Positions 29,739-40,727 of a stretch of 64,000 nt of DNA are shown piece after piece. Source of the DNA: Gammaproteobacteria bacterium (GTDB lineage Bacteria; Pseudomonadota; Gammaproteobacteria; Xanthomonadales; Marinicellaceae); assembly GCA_030430025.1 (NCBI GenBank), contig JAUIGR010000009.1, positions 1 through 64,000 on the forward strand, given 5' to 3'. Both the position numbers and the translations under genes were made by a program. The number at the start of each line of letters is the position of its first letter. Position 1 is the stretch's first letter. Below the pieces are notes generated by a model. That model did no database searches and was not told where the DNA came from. It saw nothing but the letters and a program-made list of their open reading frames with translations.

Positions 29739-30670
29739 TAGTATTTGGTTAAATTCATACCATGGTATAAGTCAGCAACATAGGCGCCATAACCGTTGAA
29801 TAATTGAGTGTCAATCCGACTTCGAAAAAAAGAAAAAGAACCTGTGATGCGACGTTCTGTTTTCTGTGACCATCGAGGATGATCAACGTTGGGGTTAACA
29901 TTGGCGAAAAACCCATATTCTTGTGGTGCAATGGCTTGCCATGAGTTAAGCGGCTGTTTATCGACAAAGGCAATCTTTTTGATCGACTTGATGCCTTTGA
30001 ATCCATATTTCCATGGAACAATCAATCTTAATGGCGCACCATTTTGATTGGGTAGTATTTTACCATACATGCCCACCGTCACTAAGGTTAACTCGTTCAT
30101 TGCCTCATCCATTCTCAAGCCTTCACGGTATGGCCAAGGAATTGATCGACTTTTTTGTCCGGGCATTTGAGTTGGGTCGTATAGGGTTTCAAAATAGATG
30201 TATTTAGCTTGTGAGGTGGGTTCAAAATATTTGATTAGATCAGCCAGCTTAAACCCGAGCCAAGGGATCACCATAGACCATGCTTCGACACAACGCATTC
30301 GGTAAATACGTTCTTCTAAAGACATTTGTTTAACTATTTTTTCTAAATCAAAAATTCCTGTTTTTTTGGCATGTCCAGAGACTTCGATGGTCCAAGAATT
30401 TGTTGCCAAAGTATGTGCATTTTCTGCTGGTTCGTCTTTACCGAGGCCAAATTCATAAAAATTGTTGTATGTGGTTGCATCTTTTTCTGATGTGGTGTCC
30501 TCAATGTTAAAAGATGTGTTTTTTTGTGGTTGGCCAAGAGTTAAAGCCAGTGAAGGGTTTATGGCCAAAGTACCCATGCCGATGATGCCTGTTTTGACGA
30601 GTTGTCTTCTTTGGCGATATATGCTTTCATCAGTGACTTCATGATCTTTGTGGGTGTTTTTAAATTTCAT
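29735..30670 (-). CDS. msrP: Methionine sulfoxide reductase catalytic subunit MsrP
   Basis: Molybdopterin oxidoreductase [23 protein letters not shown] and [19 protein letters not shown]. Confidence 0.94.
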   Translation of the reverse strand: MKFKNTHKDHEVTDESIYRQRRQLVKTGIIGMGTLAINPSLALTLGQPQKNTSFNIEDTTSEKDATTYNNFYEFGLGKDEPAENAHTLATNSWTIEVSGHAKKTGIFDLEKIVKQMSLEERIYRMRCVEAWSMVIPWLGFKLADLIKYFEPTSQAKYIYFETLYDPTQMPGQKSRSIPWPYREGLRMDEAMNELTLVTVGMYGKILPNQNGAPLRLIVPWKYGFKGIKSIKKIAFVDKQPLNSWQAIAPQEYGFFANVNPNVDHPRWSQKTERRITGSFSFFRSRIDTQLFNGYGAYVADLYHGMNLTKYY

Positions 30671-30746
30671 AGGAAAGTTTGAATATATGGCTGATGAATA
30701 TACTACAATCTCAGACCTGTTTATTCAGCAATTCATTACAAATAAA

Positions 30747-31826
30747 ATGAACATTTATAATTTTTCTGCAGGTCCTGCCACATTACCATTGGATGTTAAA
30801 AAAATCATTGAACAAGAATTATATGACTGGAATGGTACGGGTTGTTCAGTGATGGAAGTGTCACACAGAAGTCAAGAATTCACTAATATGGCTGATGAGA
30901 ATGAGTCCTTACTCAGATCTTTACTCAAGATATCGGATGATTATGCAGTGATGTTGATACCTGGAGGAGCTCGTTTGCAATATGCCATGCTACCAATGAA
31001 TGTGTCATCAACACAGGGTCAAGCTGTATATGCTATTAACGGCCACTGGGGAAAAGAGGCTGTCAAAGAGGCCAGTCGTTTTTGTCAGGCAAGCACCACA
31101 GCAGAAATCTCTGCAAGTGTTTATAACAGTATCCCTGCTTATGATGAAGCAGAATTAAATACCCAAGCTGATTATTTTCATTATACCAGTAATGAAACTC
31201 TTGAAGGCGTGCAGTGGCATCATGTACCAAGGACTGCTGGTCTGAGGCTTTGTTGTGATATGACATCGGATTTGATGACCAGAGTAGTTAATATAGACGA
31301 TTATGATATGATTTATGCCAGTGCCCAAAAAAACATGGGTATTGCGGGGTTAACACTGGTCATCATGAAGAGGGATTGGATAGGGCAATCCATAAATTTA
31401 TTACCTACAATGGTTAACTACAAGACATTCGCTGATACCCGTTCTTTTTATAATACACCACCCACGTTCCCTTGGTATGTGATGCTACAAGTGTTGAAAT
31501 GGACTGAAGCTCAAGGTGGTATCAAGGTTATGCAGCAACGTAATCAAGCCAAATCTAAAAAACTATATGAATACATTGATCAGAGCGGTTTTTATCAAAA
31601 CAAAGTCGAACCACTTTTTAGGTCTGAAGTTAATGTTCCTTTTTGGTTACATGATGAGGCTTTAGATGCAAAATTTTTGAATCAAAGCAGTCAAGCTGGA
31701 TTGAAAGCATTGAAAGGGCATAAGGCAGTGGGGGGTATGCGTGCCAGTATTTATAATGCAATGCCAGAATCAGGTGTTGATGCATTGATTGATTTTATGA
31801 AAAAATTTGAGCAAAAATATGGTTGA
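30747..31826 (+). CDS. serC: Phosphoserine aminotransferase
   Basis: MNIYNFSAGPATLPLDVKK, MEVSHRSQEF, YASAQKNMGIAGLTLVI; ATG 30747 preferred over 30648. Confidence 0.95.
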   Translation: MNIYNFSAGPATLPLDVKKIIEQELYDWNGTGCSVMEVSHRSQEFTNMADENESLLRSLLKISDDYAVMLIPGGARLQYAMLPMNVSSTQGQAVYAINGHWGKEAVKEASRFCQASTTAEISASVYNSIPAYDEAELNTQADYFHYTSNETLEGVQWHHVPRTAGLRLCCDMTSDLMTRVVNIDDYDMIYASAQKNMGIAGLTLVIMKRDWIGQSINLLPTMVNYKTFADTRSFYNTPPTFPWYVMLQVLKWTEAQGGIKVMQQRNQAKSKKLYEYIDQSGFYQNKVEPLFRSEVNVPFWLHDEALDAKFLNQSSQAGLKALKGHKAVGGMRASIYNAMPESGVDALIDFMKKFEQKYG

Positions 31827-32670
31827 TCACAACCAGGATGATACAAGTGCTATGATCGGCCGGTGGCAACGATTAAGTGTTGAGCAGCTATTGCCGTATG
31901 GTGCACTGTTAAGTGGTGGTGTATTACTACCGACCAAATCGATGCCAAGCACTTTAAAAGATGAGAGTAAAATTGAAGTTTTTGTTTATCAAGATGGTGA
32001 TGGTCAGCTCAAGGCCATAACTACAGCACCTAAAATAGAACTCGGTCAATGTGCCTATTTGTCGATTGTTGATGTCAACAAAATGGGTGCTTTTGCTGAC
32101 TGGGGGGTGCCTAAAGACTTGTTAATTCCTTTTGCTGAGCAACGCATACCTCTACGCAAAGGGCAGCATGCAGTAGTTTATTTAGCTTTAAATAGGGCCT
32201 CTGGCCGTTTGATTGGTTCAACTAAACTCAACAAGCATTTACCTGAATTAAATGTCAATTTTAAAGCCAAGCAACCAGTCAGGGCTTTGATTGTTGATGT
32301 CACTGACTTGGGTTATAAAGTGGTGATTGATCACAGTCACATTGCTTTGATTCATCATCACGATGTTTATCAGAAGTTGAGACGTGGGCAAATTATCGAT
32401 GCTTATATCAAAGAAATCCGTCCTGATGGTAAGATTAATGTGACCACTCATATCCCAAATAAGGAGCAATTGGGCGATTTAGCTGAACGTATTTTAGCTG
32501 ATTTAAAAGAAAATGAGGGTGTTTCTGACTTGACAGATAAAAGTGACCCAGAGGTCATCAGGGCCAAATGGCAGGTCAGTAAAGGCAGCTACAAAAAAGC
32601 CTTAGGAAAACTATATAAAGAGCGAAAAATCACCATCAGTCCGAGGGTCATCCAGTTAGTCAAAGAATGA
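31819..32670 (+). CDS. CvfB/YitL-like S1-domain RNA-binding protein
   Basis: LSIVDVNKMGAFADWGVPKDLLIPFAEQ and S1-like repeats with a C-terminal winged helix; ATG near 31819. Confidence 0.8.
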   Translation: MVDHNQDDTSAMIGRWQRLSVEQLLPYGALLSGGVLLPTKSMPSTLKDESKIEVFVYQDGDGQLKAITTAPKIELGQCAYLSIVDVNKMGAFADWGVPKDLLIPFAEQRIPLRKGQHAVVYLALNRASGRLIGSTKLNKHLPELNVNFKAKQPVRALIVDVTDLGYKVVIDHSHIALIHHHDVYQKLRRGQIIDAYIKEIRPDGKINVTTHIPNKEQLGDLAERILADLKENEGVSDLTDKSDPEVIRAKWQVSKGSYKKALGKLYKERKITISPRVIQLVKE

Positions 32671-32691
32671 TGGTTTATCTTTAATAATAAA

Positions 32692-33000
32692 AGTCAGCCC
32701 TGAAAAAGTCCTTCCTGGCCTTTTCCAGCATCGGTCAAAAAAACACTTAACCGCAAAAGTGTGATTTTGCTGCTGTTTTTTAACCTTACTTGAGCCTGAT
32801 GGCTCAAGGAGGCACGTCCTTGTGCGACACCGTCGACCGGAAAAAAGTTTCTGGAAAACTTTTTCACGTTAGCCTGAGAGCCGCATGGAAGCGGCGAATA
32901 AAAAAGCATTGAAACACTTGTTTTCTGGTCGAAAAAAATATGGAGATTGTAATAAGTTTATCTTATCTAACAATAACTTATGCATTTTTCAGGTTCGACT
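32692..33000. mobile_element. MITE-like repeat, copy C (309 bp)
   Basis: TIRs AGTCAGCCCTGAAAAA / TTTTTCAGGTTCGACT; homologous to copy A with an extra internal segment (gtttctggaaaactttttcacgttagcctgagagccgcatggaagcggcg); candidate direct repeat TAAA at 32688-32691 and 33000-33003. Confidence 0.75.
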
Positions 33001-33026
33001 AAATAGGTGACTGTTATGCCTAATGC

Positions 33027-33965
33027 CTATAGATCATCTGAGCCATCAGCAAAATCTTCAAATAGATAAGTGCTGAGATAACGTTCTCCTGTATCGGGAA
33101 TCATAGACAAGATGACTGAGTCTTTCGGTGCCTGTTCTGCGATTTTTAGTGCTGCTGCAAACGTTGCACCAGCGGAAATTCCACATAAAATGCCTTCTTT
33201 ACTGGCAAGCTCTAGACTGGCCTTTTTGGCTTGATGTTCATCAACAGCGATCAGGGTATCATAAATATCTCTATTCATGATGCTTGCGATAAAGTCAGGT
33301 GTCCAACCTTGAATTTTATGGGGTGACCATTCTTTACCTGCCAGTAAGCTTGCTTCTACTGGTTCTGTGGCGATGATTTGTACCTCAGGCCGTGCGACCT
33401 TCAAAACTTCTCCAACACCAGTGATGGTGCCACCTGTACCATAACCACTGACAAAATAGTCCAGTCGTTTATCAGCGAAATCACGTAAAATTTCAGCGCC
33501 TGTTGTTGAGCGGTGATAGGCTGGATTAGCTAAGTTCTCAAATTGTCGTGCTAAAAACCAGCCATGTTCTTTGGCCAAAGCTTCTGCTTTTTCAACCATG
33601 CCAGAACCTCGTGCAGCTGCAGGAGTGAGGACTACCTTGGCTCCAAGAGCACGCATTAACTTCCGTCGTTCAATAGAAAAAGTTTCACTCATAACAGCTA
33701 CAAAAGGATAGCCTTTAGCAGCACAGACCATGGCCAAAGCGATGCCTGTGTTACCAGAAGTCGCTTCGATGACTGTCTGCCCTGGTTGTAGTTCACCTCG
33801 TGACTCTGCGTCTTGTATTATGGCGTGCGCTAAGCGATCTTTAACAGAAGATAATGGGTTAAAGAATTCAATTTTGACATACATGTCTACATGTGTTGGA
33901 GCGAGCCTGTTAATTTTAACGACAGGTGTGTGGCCGATAGTTTCTAAAATGCTGTTGTATATCAT
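33027..33965 (-). CDS. cysK: Cysteine synthase A
   Basis: PLP site SSVKDRLAHAII, EATSGNTGIALAMV, SGYGTGGTITGVGEVLK. Confidence 0.95.
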   Translation of the reverse strand: MIYNSILETIGHTPVVKINRLAPTHVDMYVKIEFFNPLSSVKDRLAHAIIQDAESRGELQPGQTVIEATSGNTGIALAMVCAAKGYPFVAVMSETFSIERRKLMRALGAKVVLTPAAARGSGMVEKAEALAKEHGWFLARQFENLANPAYHRSTTGAEILRDFADKRLDYFVSGYGTGGTITGVGEVLKVARPEVQIIATEPVEASLLAGKEWSPHKIQGWTPDFIASIMNRDIYDTLIAVDEHQAKKASLELASKEGILCGISAGATFAAALKIAEQAPKDSVILSMIPDTGERYLSTYLFEDFADGSDDL

Positions 33966-34087
33966 GTTGCTTTCGGAGTTTGATTTACCAGCTTTATTGT
34001 ATCATCATGATGATGTGTTTTTTCTAATTAAAATGCCATCTGATGTTAATATGAGCGTTTAATCAAAACCGCTTTTGATCTATAAAC

Positions 34088-35149
34088 ATGAGTCACCTCC
34101 CTCTCACTATTGTTGCTGATGAAAACATACCTGTTCTCAATGAATGTTTTGCTGATATGGGTACCATCAAAACACTATCTGGTCGAAATCTAAAACAACA
34201 GGATTTAAGAGCTTGTGATGTTTTATTGGTCCGTTCAGTGACTCAGGTGAATGCAGGACTATTAAAAGATACCAATATCCAATTTGTCGGTTCAGCCACC
34301 ATAGGTACTGACCACATAGATCAGGATTATTTAAAAGCCAATGGCGTGGCATTTGCTTATGCACCATCATCTAATGCTCAGTCAGTTGTGGAATACGTGT
34401 TGACTGCTATTGCCTATTGGTGTCAGTTGCGAAATAAAAACCCTCATCAACTGATCATCGGCATCATTGGTAGAGGACAAATTGGTGGCCGATTGGCACA
34501 TTTTTTTGAGCAGTTGAATATCCAGGTGAAGTGTTGTGATCCACCAAGACAAAGGGCAGGGGATGCTGGATTCTGGTATCCTTTGGATAGGCTCGTTGAT
34601 TGTGATGTGATTAGCTGTCATGTACCTTATACTGAAAGTGGAGCAGATGCCACTCATCATTTGGTTGATGCTGATGTTTTAGATCAACTGAAACATGGAT
34701 CATTGCTCATCAACACTTCTCGAGGTGCCGTGGTTGATAATAAAGCATTGTCACAAGCATTAAAAAGAGGACAATATGATGCGATTCTCGATGTTTGGGA
34801 AAATGAGCCTGATATTGATTTAGATTTAATGGATCAATTATTGATAGCGACACCACACATTGCTGGTTATGCTGATGAGGCTAAAATACGTGGCACATTC
34901 ATGTTATATAAAGCTGTGTGTCAACATTTTAGTATTCCAGTAGATCTCAAGTTTTCCCAGTTACTGCCTACATCAAATGATCGAGTTCAGTTTCAAACTG
35001 TTGAACAATGGATTGAAGAGATTGTGCAGTATTATGATATTCTTCAAGATGACCAGGCCATGAGATTAACAATGAAATTATCATCACAAGCCTTTGATAA
35101 AATGAGAAAAAGTTATAGAGAGCATCAAGAGTTTTTAGCGGATTTATAA
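34088..35149 (+). CDS. pdxB: Erythronate-4-phosphate dehydrogenase
   Basis: VADENIPVLNECFADMGTIKTLSGR, D-2-hydroxyacid dehydrogenase fold, PdxB C-terminal dimerisation domain. Confidence 0.93.
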   Translation: MSHLPLTIVADENIPVLNECFADMGTIKTLSGRNLKQQDLRACDVLLVRSVTQVNAGLLKDTNIQFVGSATIGTDHIDQDYLKANGVAFAYAPSSNAQSVVEYVLTAIAYWCQLRNKNPHQLIIGIIGRGQIGGRLAHFFEQLNIQVKCCDPPRQRAGDAGFWYPLDRLVDCDVISCHVPYTESGADATHHLVDADVLDQLKHGSLLINTSRGAVVDNKALSQALKRGQYDAILDVWENEPDIDLDLMDQLLIATPHIAGYADEAKIRGTFMLYKAVCQHFSIPVDLKFSQLLPTSNDRVQFQTVEQWIEEIVQYYDILQDDQAMRLTMKLSSQAFDKMRKSYREHQEFLADL

Positions 35150-35343
35150 GTTTTATTGTAAGAAAAATTCTATTTTTGAGTTCAGCTGGTTTTAGTAAGT
35201 CAAGCTTTTAGTTTACCCTGCTGATAGGTTTTGATTTCTCCTTATCTAAATCTTGTTAATAGAACTCAAGGTATTAAACAATTGGACATGAAAAATTGAT
35301 AAAAAAAGTTTATCATGAGTCAATTAAAGACAGTATCCTAATA

Positions 35344-36762
35344 ATGAAAAGGAAAACGAAAATTGTGGCAACTATGGGCCCCGCGAGCTCCAGTCCAGCA
35401 CAAATCAAAGCATTAATTCAGGCTGGTGTTGATGTTTTTCGTCTTAATTTTTCACATGGTATGGCCGCCGATCACCAAGTTAATGTAGAAAATATTCGAA
35501 ATGTGGCGAATGAGCTTGGTACCACTGTAGGTGTTTTACAAGACTTGCAAGGCCCTAAAATTCGTGTAGGAAGATTTCAGTCCAATCAGGTGGAACTAGT
35601 TGATGGACAAAGTTTTGCGTTATATCCGGATAACGGTCGTATTGGAGATGTTTCAGGTGTGGGAATCAGTTATCAGGAGTTATATCAGGATGTTAGCACA
35701 CACGATGTGATTTTGCTTGATGATGGACGGTTATCTTTAATAGTGAAAAAAATCAGTGGTAATATCATTTATACCGAGGTGAAACGAGGCGGCGTTTTGA
35801 GTAACAATAAAGGAATTAATATTCCTACAGCTGATTTGTCTTTAGCTGCTGTGACCGAAAAAGACATTGAGGATATTGCCCTGGGAGCGCAATTAGATGT
35901 TGACTGGGTTGCTTTGAGTTTTGTCCGTAATCGAGATGATTTATTGTTGGCTCGGCATTACTTAAAACTTAATAATTCAAATGCAAAGCTGATGGCTAAA
36001 ATAGAAAAGCCTAGTGCTGTCAGTAATTATAAAGATATATTGAAAATAGCTGATGGAATTATGGTTGCACGGGGTGATTTGGGTGTTGAATTATCTCCAG
36101 AGAAAGTACCAATACTGCAAAAAAGATTGATTAGAAAAGCCAGAGAAAAAGGTAAACCAGTAGTCACCGCTACTCAAATGCTGGAATCAATGATTAACAG
36201 TCCAATTCCCACTAGGGCTGAAGCCAATGATGTGGCTAATGCGATATTTGATGGCACTGATGCTGTGATGCTTTCAGCTGAGACTGCCACAGGTGAATAT
36301 CCAGTGAAAGCTGTACATACCATGAATCAGATTGCCAGGACAGTAGAAGCTGATGGCGATTACAAAAAAAGAATGGTTGAACGTAAATTGTTGGCAGAAA
36401 AGAATACGCCAGACGCTGTTTCTTCTGCTGCTTGTCACATAGCATCTACCTTAGGTGTTAAGGTAATGTGTAGCTTTTCCAGTTCTGGGGCCACTGCTCT
36501 AAGAGTGGCTCGTAATCGTATACCGACTACTGTTTTGGCTGTTTCACCTTCAATTAAATCTTGTAGACAGTTGACACTGTCTTGGGGAGTTAAGCCGGTG
36601 TTAAGTGATGATGCGAAAAATTCAGAGGAAATGGTTGAAATCGCTAAAAAAATCATTCTTGAGAATAAAGAAGCCAGGAAAGGTGATCAATTTGTGATTA
36701 CGGCAGGGGTGCCGTTTGGACAGTCCGGAACAACCAATTTGATTCGGGTTGAAATATTGTAG
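35344..36762 (+). CDS. pyk: Pyruvate kinase
   Basis: RKTKIVATMGPASSSP, MVARGDLGVEL, KPVVTATQMLESMI; ATG 35344 preferred. Confidence 0.96.
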   Translation: MKRKTKIVATMGPASSSPAQIKALIQAGVDVFRLNFSHGMAADHQVNVENIRNVANELGTTVGVLQDLQGPKIRVGRFQSNQVELVDGQSFALYPDNGRIGDVSGVGISYQELYQDVSTHDVILLDDGRLSLIVKKISGNIIYTEVKRGGVLSNNKGINIPTADLSLAAVTEKDIEDIALGAQLDVDWVALSFVRNRDDLLLARHYLKLNNSNAKLMAKIEKPSAVSNYKDILKIADGIMVARGDLGVELSPEKVPILQKRLIRKAREKGKPVVTATQMLESMINSPIPTRAEANDVANAIFDGTDAVMLSAETATGEYPVKAVHTMNQIARTVEADGDYKKRMVERKLLAEKNTPDAVSSAACHIASTLGVKVMCSFSSSGATALRVARNRIPTTVLAVSPSIKSCRQLTLSWGVKPVLSDDAKNSEEMVEIAKKIILENKEARKGDQFVITAGVPFGQSGTTNLIRVEIL

Positions 36763-36813
36763 AGAGTATCAGTAGTATAGCGGGGTTTTTGAAATGCAAT
36801 CATTGAGATCATT

Positions 36814-37737
36814 ATGGTAGATAAATGCCATCCACAACTTCAGGTTATCATTGACACGATAGCCACAAAAATAATAGATAAAGAAGCTCAAGTCAGATTG
36901 GTGATTGCTGCATTATTAGCGGGAGGACATGTGTTGTTAGAAGACAGGCCAGGGTTAGGTAAAACGACATTAGCTACAGCAGTAGCACAGTGTTTTGGTA
37001 TGGATTTTAGTCGCATTCAATTGACTTCAGATATGATGCCGAGCGATGTTTTGGGAGTGAGTATTTACGATGCGCATGCTCATAGTTTTAGTTATCATAA
37101 AGGACCTATTTTTACACAATTTCTTTTGGCAGATGAGTTGAATAGAGCGACTCCTAAAACACAAAGTGCGTTACTGGAAGCGATGGCTGAAAATCAAGTC
37201 AGTATGGATGGACAAACTTATGAATTGGATACTGCATTTTTTGTTTTGGCCACACAAAACCCTATGGATGATGCAGGTACCTATCATCTGCCTCACTCTC
37301 AGTTAGATCGTTTTATCATTTCATTATCTTTGGGTTATCCAAGTCCAGAAAGTGAGCGTGTACTGTATAGCGAAGCATACATAAAGGGCCTCAAAAAACC
37401 ACTGACTCCTGTGACTGACGTAGATCATCTCAAGTCTTGGCGGAAAAGTGTGACGGAGGTACATGCCAGTAGTGAAATACTGGACTATCTACAGACGTTG
37501 ATTGCCAAAACAAGACATCATCCTGATATAAGTCACGGTTTATCTCCAAGAGCCGGTTTGGCGCTGTTTAAATTGTCACAGGCAATCGCGTTTATCCAAA
37601 ATAGAGATTTTTTAATTCCTGAAGATGTGCAAATGGCTTTTTATCCGGTTTGTAGACACCGTTTACTCTGTAAACAAGGTAACAAGGCTGTTAAGTCAAT
37701 AGTCAAAGAGATACAGCAAGAAACTGTATTTGTCTGA
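36814..37737 (+). CDS. MoxR-family AAA+ ATPase
   Basis: LLEDRPGLGKTTLA, FFVLATQNPMDDAGTYHLPHSQLDRF. Confidence 0.93.
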   Translation: MVDKCHPQLQVIIDTIATKIIDKEAQVRLVIAALLAGGHVLLEDRPGLGKTTLATAVAQCFGMDFSRIQLTSDMMPSDVLGVSIYDAHAHSFSYHKGPIFTQFLLADELNRATPKTQSALLEAMAENQVSMDGQTYELDTAFFVLATQNPMDDAGTYHLPHSQLDRFIISLSLGYPSPESERVLYSEAYIKGLKKPLTPVTDVDHLKSWRKSVTEVHASSEILDYLQTLIAKTRHHPDISHGLSPRAGLALFKLSQAIAFIQNRDFLIPEDVQMAFYPVCRHRLLCKQGNKAVKSIVKEIQQETVFV

Positions 37738-38696
37738 TGCGCTGCTTTAAGGTCAACATTGAAGCCCTGATTAATCGTCGTGGCAGAGAAACCGTACCTG
37801 TGATTTTTGATTGGCGCCGTATTTATGTGTTACCCAGCAAACCAGGCCTGTTTTTTGCTTTTATTTGGTTTGTCATGCTCATGGCTGGTTTGAATTTCAA
37901 TAACAACATGGGATTGATGTTGGTTTTTTTATTGTTTGGTATGGCTCAAGCGATCTTACTCAAAACATTCTTTAATATGCGTAATATCCAGTTGAAGAGC
38001 ATCAAGGCTGAACCAGTTTTTTTGGGCGAATCGACAGAGGTGAAATTAGAGCTGGTTGCTGATGATTCACGCTGGCAAATTGCTTGCCATAGTGGAAAGG
38101 TCTCTGATTCGACTAATATTAAATCAGGTAGAGGGTATGTGAGTTGCCCTGTTGAAGGCAATCACCGTGGTTGGCAACATATACCTAGGATTAAGTTACT
38201 GACACGATACCCGATGGGGTTATTTACAGTTTGGGTCTATTGTGCTCCGGATTTTTATATATTGGTTTACCCAAAACCAGAAACGCCAGTGCCAGCTTAC
38301 CCACAACATGGTGGTTTAGAGGGTCAGTTAACATTGCCTGAGAAGGGTGATGAAATATCTAACATACGCGAATATCATGTAGGTGATCCGGTTCGTGACA
38401 TCGCTTGGAAAAAAACAGCACAAAATAATAAGACTTGGGTTAAGCAATTTGAACAAATGCAAGGGCAGCAAATGCTTTTTGATTTTGATCAAATGACTAC
38501 ATTGACAGTTGAGCACAAACTGTCTCGCTTATGTGCTTGGGTGCTGCAAGCAGAGCGTCAAAACATGGATTATCAACTCAAATTATGCGATTTTTGTAGC
38601 GATATGGGGCATGGAACAGAGCAGTTAGCTCAATGTCTTAAGGCATTGGCATTGTATGGAGGGGGTGATTCATCAGCCAAGTTAGATCAAAATTAA
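37737..38696 (+). CDS. DUF58 domain protein
   Basis: GDEISNIREYHVGDPVRDIAWKKTAQ is characteristic of DUF58. Confidence 0.88.
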   Translation: MRCFKVNIEALINRRGRETVPVIFDWRRIYVLPSKPGLFFAFIWFVMLMAGLNFNNNMGLMLVFLLFGMAQAILLKTFFNMRNIQLKSIKAEPVFLGESTEVKLELVADDSRWQIACHSGKVSDSTNIKSGRGYVSCPVEGNHRGWQHIPRIKLLTRYPMGLFTVWVYCAPDFYILVYPKPETPVPAYPQHGGLEGQLTLPEKGDEISNIREYHVGDPVRDIAWKKTAQNNKTWVKQFEQMQGQQMLFDFDQMTTLTVEHKLSRLCAWVLQAERQNMDYQLKLCDFCSDMGHGTEQLAQCLKALALYGGGDSSAKLDQN

Positions 38697-38734
38697 GCAC
38701 CAAACAATTATTTTGGGTTGTCTTATCAGTTCTG

Positions 38735-40654
38735 GTGACTGTGTTACCACAGATTCATCGTTTGCCATTGTGGTTTGTGCCTATGGTTGTTCTGGTGGTT
38801 GGTTTTAGGTTTTATGCCCAGTATCATGGTTTAAAGAAAGGTCATGGGATAGTGTTGAGTTTGTTGGCTATAGCTGTTCTGATTTTGTTGATGTATTCCC
38901 AGGGTTTCGGAGTAACGCGTGAAGTCAGTGTCAGTATTTTGATTACTATGACTGTTTTGAAGTTACTGGAAACTTATCATAAAAGAGATGCCTATTTAGT
39001 CGTTATGCTCTGTTATTTTGTTATCATGACTCGGTTTCTTTATTCACAGGATTTGATGCTGTTGGTTTATTTATTTGTCGCAGTATGGTCCAGTAGTAAC
39101 GCTTTGCATGTTTTACAGTTTCAGAAGAATGAAATCTTATTTGATCGTCAGCAATTAATTCAAACTGCAAAATTGGTGTCATTAGGTGTTCCTTTTGCAG
39201 TGATTTTCTTTATTTTTTTTCCGAGATTAGGTTCTCCCATTTGGGGCTCGCCAGATATTTTTGGTGAAGGTAAAACAGGCATTTCTGATAGCATGAGTCC
39301 AGGATCTATTGTCGAGTTATTTATGGATGACTCTCCAGCATTGCGTGTCACTTTTAAAAATGGAGTGATTCCAGATCCCCGTCATTTGTATTGGCGAGGT
39401 CCTGTTTTGTGGCATTATGATGGTACAACCTGGACAAGGAAAAAATCTCGCGTGAGGGCGCCTATCGAGTCTTTCAGATCTGAACAAGTGGTCGATTATC
39501 AGGTTGAGCAGGAAAGTACAGGGCAAAATTATATGTTTTCATTGGACTATGTCTTAGGTCAACCCAATAGTGCTTTCATGTTGGAAGATTCAACGTTGTA
39601 TTCACCAACAAAAATTAATCAGCTTAAACATTATGAGTTACAATCTGTTTTGTTGGATTCGTTTTCTGAACAATTGAGCGAACAGGATCGAAAGTTCTTA
39701 CTATCTTATCCTGAACAATTGAACCCTAAGACCCAATTAATGATGGCCAGTTGGTTATCTGATGATCAGTCAAACTCAGCAGAAGCGTTAATAAATCGAA
39801 CACTGACTTATTTTAACCAATCAGATTTTTTTTATTCTTACTCCCCACCTTCATTACATGGTGACATAGTTGATCAGTTTCTTTTTGAAACCAAACTTGG
39901 TTTTTGTGAACATTATGCTTCAACATTTGTACTGATGATGAGAATGGCTGGTATTCCTGCGCGGGTAGTGACTGGTTATCAAGGTGGCATTGATCGCGGA
40001 GAATATCTTTTGATTAAACAGTCAGATGCTCATGCTTGGGCTGAGGTGTTTATTGAAACCGAACCAGGCATAGGATCGTGGAGACGAGTAGATCCCACAG
40101 CTGTAGTTTCCCCTGAGCGAGTGCGTACTGGTGCAGGTTCAATTATTCAAACTCCGCGGAATTGGTACGATTTTGAATGGATTCGACAAACCAGGGAAGG
40201 GATTGACCAGTGGCGATACCAATGGAATCGTTGGATTAGAAACTTTAATCTCTCTAAGCAGAATGCTTTTTTTGAAATGATGGGATTTAAGCATCATGAA
40301 GTGACAAAAATTGCCTTGATTATGGCTTTTTTGATATTCTTATTGAGCGGTGTTATGGCTTTGTGGTTATGGATTAAAGCTCGCCCATTAAAAACTGCTT
40401 ATCAAAAAATTTATGTTTCGTATGTAAAACTCTTATTCCCCCATAAAGAATGTCAACAGGCTTTAAACAATGGATTTAAGTATAATCAACAATACCTTCA
40501 GTCGATTTATCCAGAGTTGAAACCTTTGCTTATAAGATTTGAGTCACTATATTTAAAGGGGCGATTCGCTCATCATCAACAACCTGATCAAGCTTACATC
40601 AGTCAATTAAAAAACTTGCTCTTTAAAATAAAAAAGAGAAAATCTTTAAAATAA
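38735..40654 (+). CDS. TgpA-like transglutaminase/DUF3488 membrane protein (start uncertain)
   Basis: N-terminal TM block, FCEHYASTFVLMMRMAGIPARVVTGYQGG transglutaminase core, C-terminal DUF4129-like region. Confidence 0.88.
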   Translation: MTVLPQIHRLPLWFVPMVVLVVGFRFYAQYHGLKKGHGIVLSLLAIAVLILLMYSQGFGVTREVSVSILITMTVLKLLETYHKRDAYLVVMLCYFVIMTRFLYSQDLMLLVYLFVAVWSSSNALHVLQFQKNEILFDRQQLIQTAKLVSLGVPFAVIFFIFFPRLGSPIWGSPDIFGEGKTGISDSMSPGSIVELFMDDSPALRVTFKNGVIPDPRHLYWRGPVLWHYDGTTWTRKKSRVRAPIESFRSEQVVDYQVEQESTGQNYMFSLDYVLGQPNSAFMLEDSTLYSPTKINQLKHYELQSVLLDSFSEQLSEQDRKFLLSYPEQLNPKTQLMMASWLSDDQSNSAEALINRTLTYFNQSDFFYSYSPPSLHGDIVDQFLFETKLGFCEHYASTFVLMMRMAGIPARVVTGYQGGIDRGEYLLIKQSDAHAWAEVFIETEPGIGSWRRVDPTAVVSPERVRTGAGSIIQTPRNWYDFEWIRQTREGIDQWRYQWNRWIRNFNLSKQNAFFEMMGFKHHEVTKIALIMAFLIFLLSGVMALWLWIKARPLKTAYQKIYVSYVKLLFPHKECQQALNNGFKYNQQYLQSIYPELKPLLIRFESLYLKGRFAHHQQPDQAYISQLKNLLFKIKKRKSLK

Positions 40655-40727
40655 GAGCTAATTTCGCTATTCTTGAATTATTGAAGTTTTAGCCCCAAAT
40701 TGCATGTATACAAAAACACGATAAACA

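Noticed and set aside
34003-34014. Palindrome TCATCATGATGA in the cysK-pdxB divergent spacer
   Set aside because: Short and explained by simple ATC/ATG repetition; no further support as an operator
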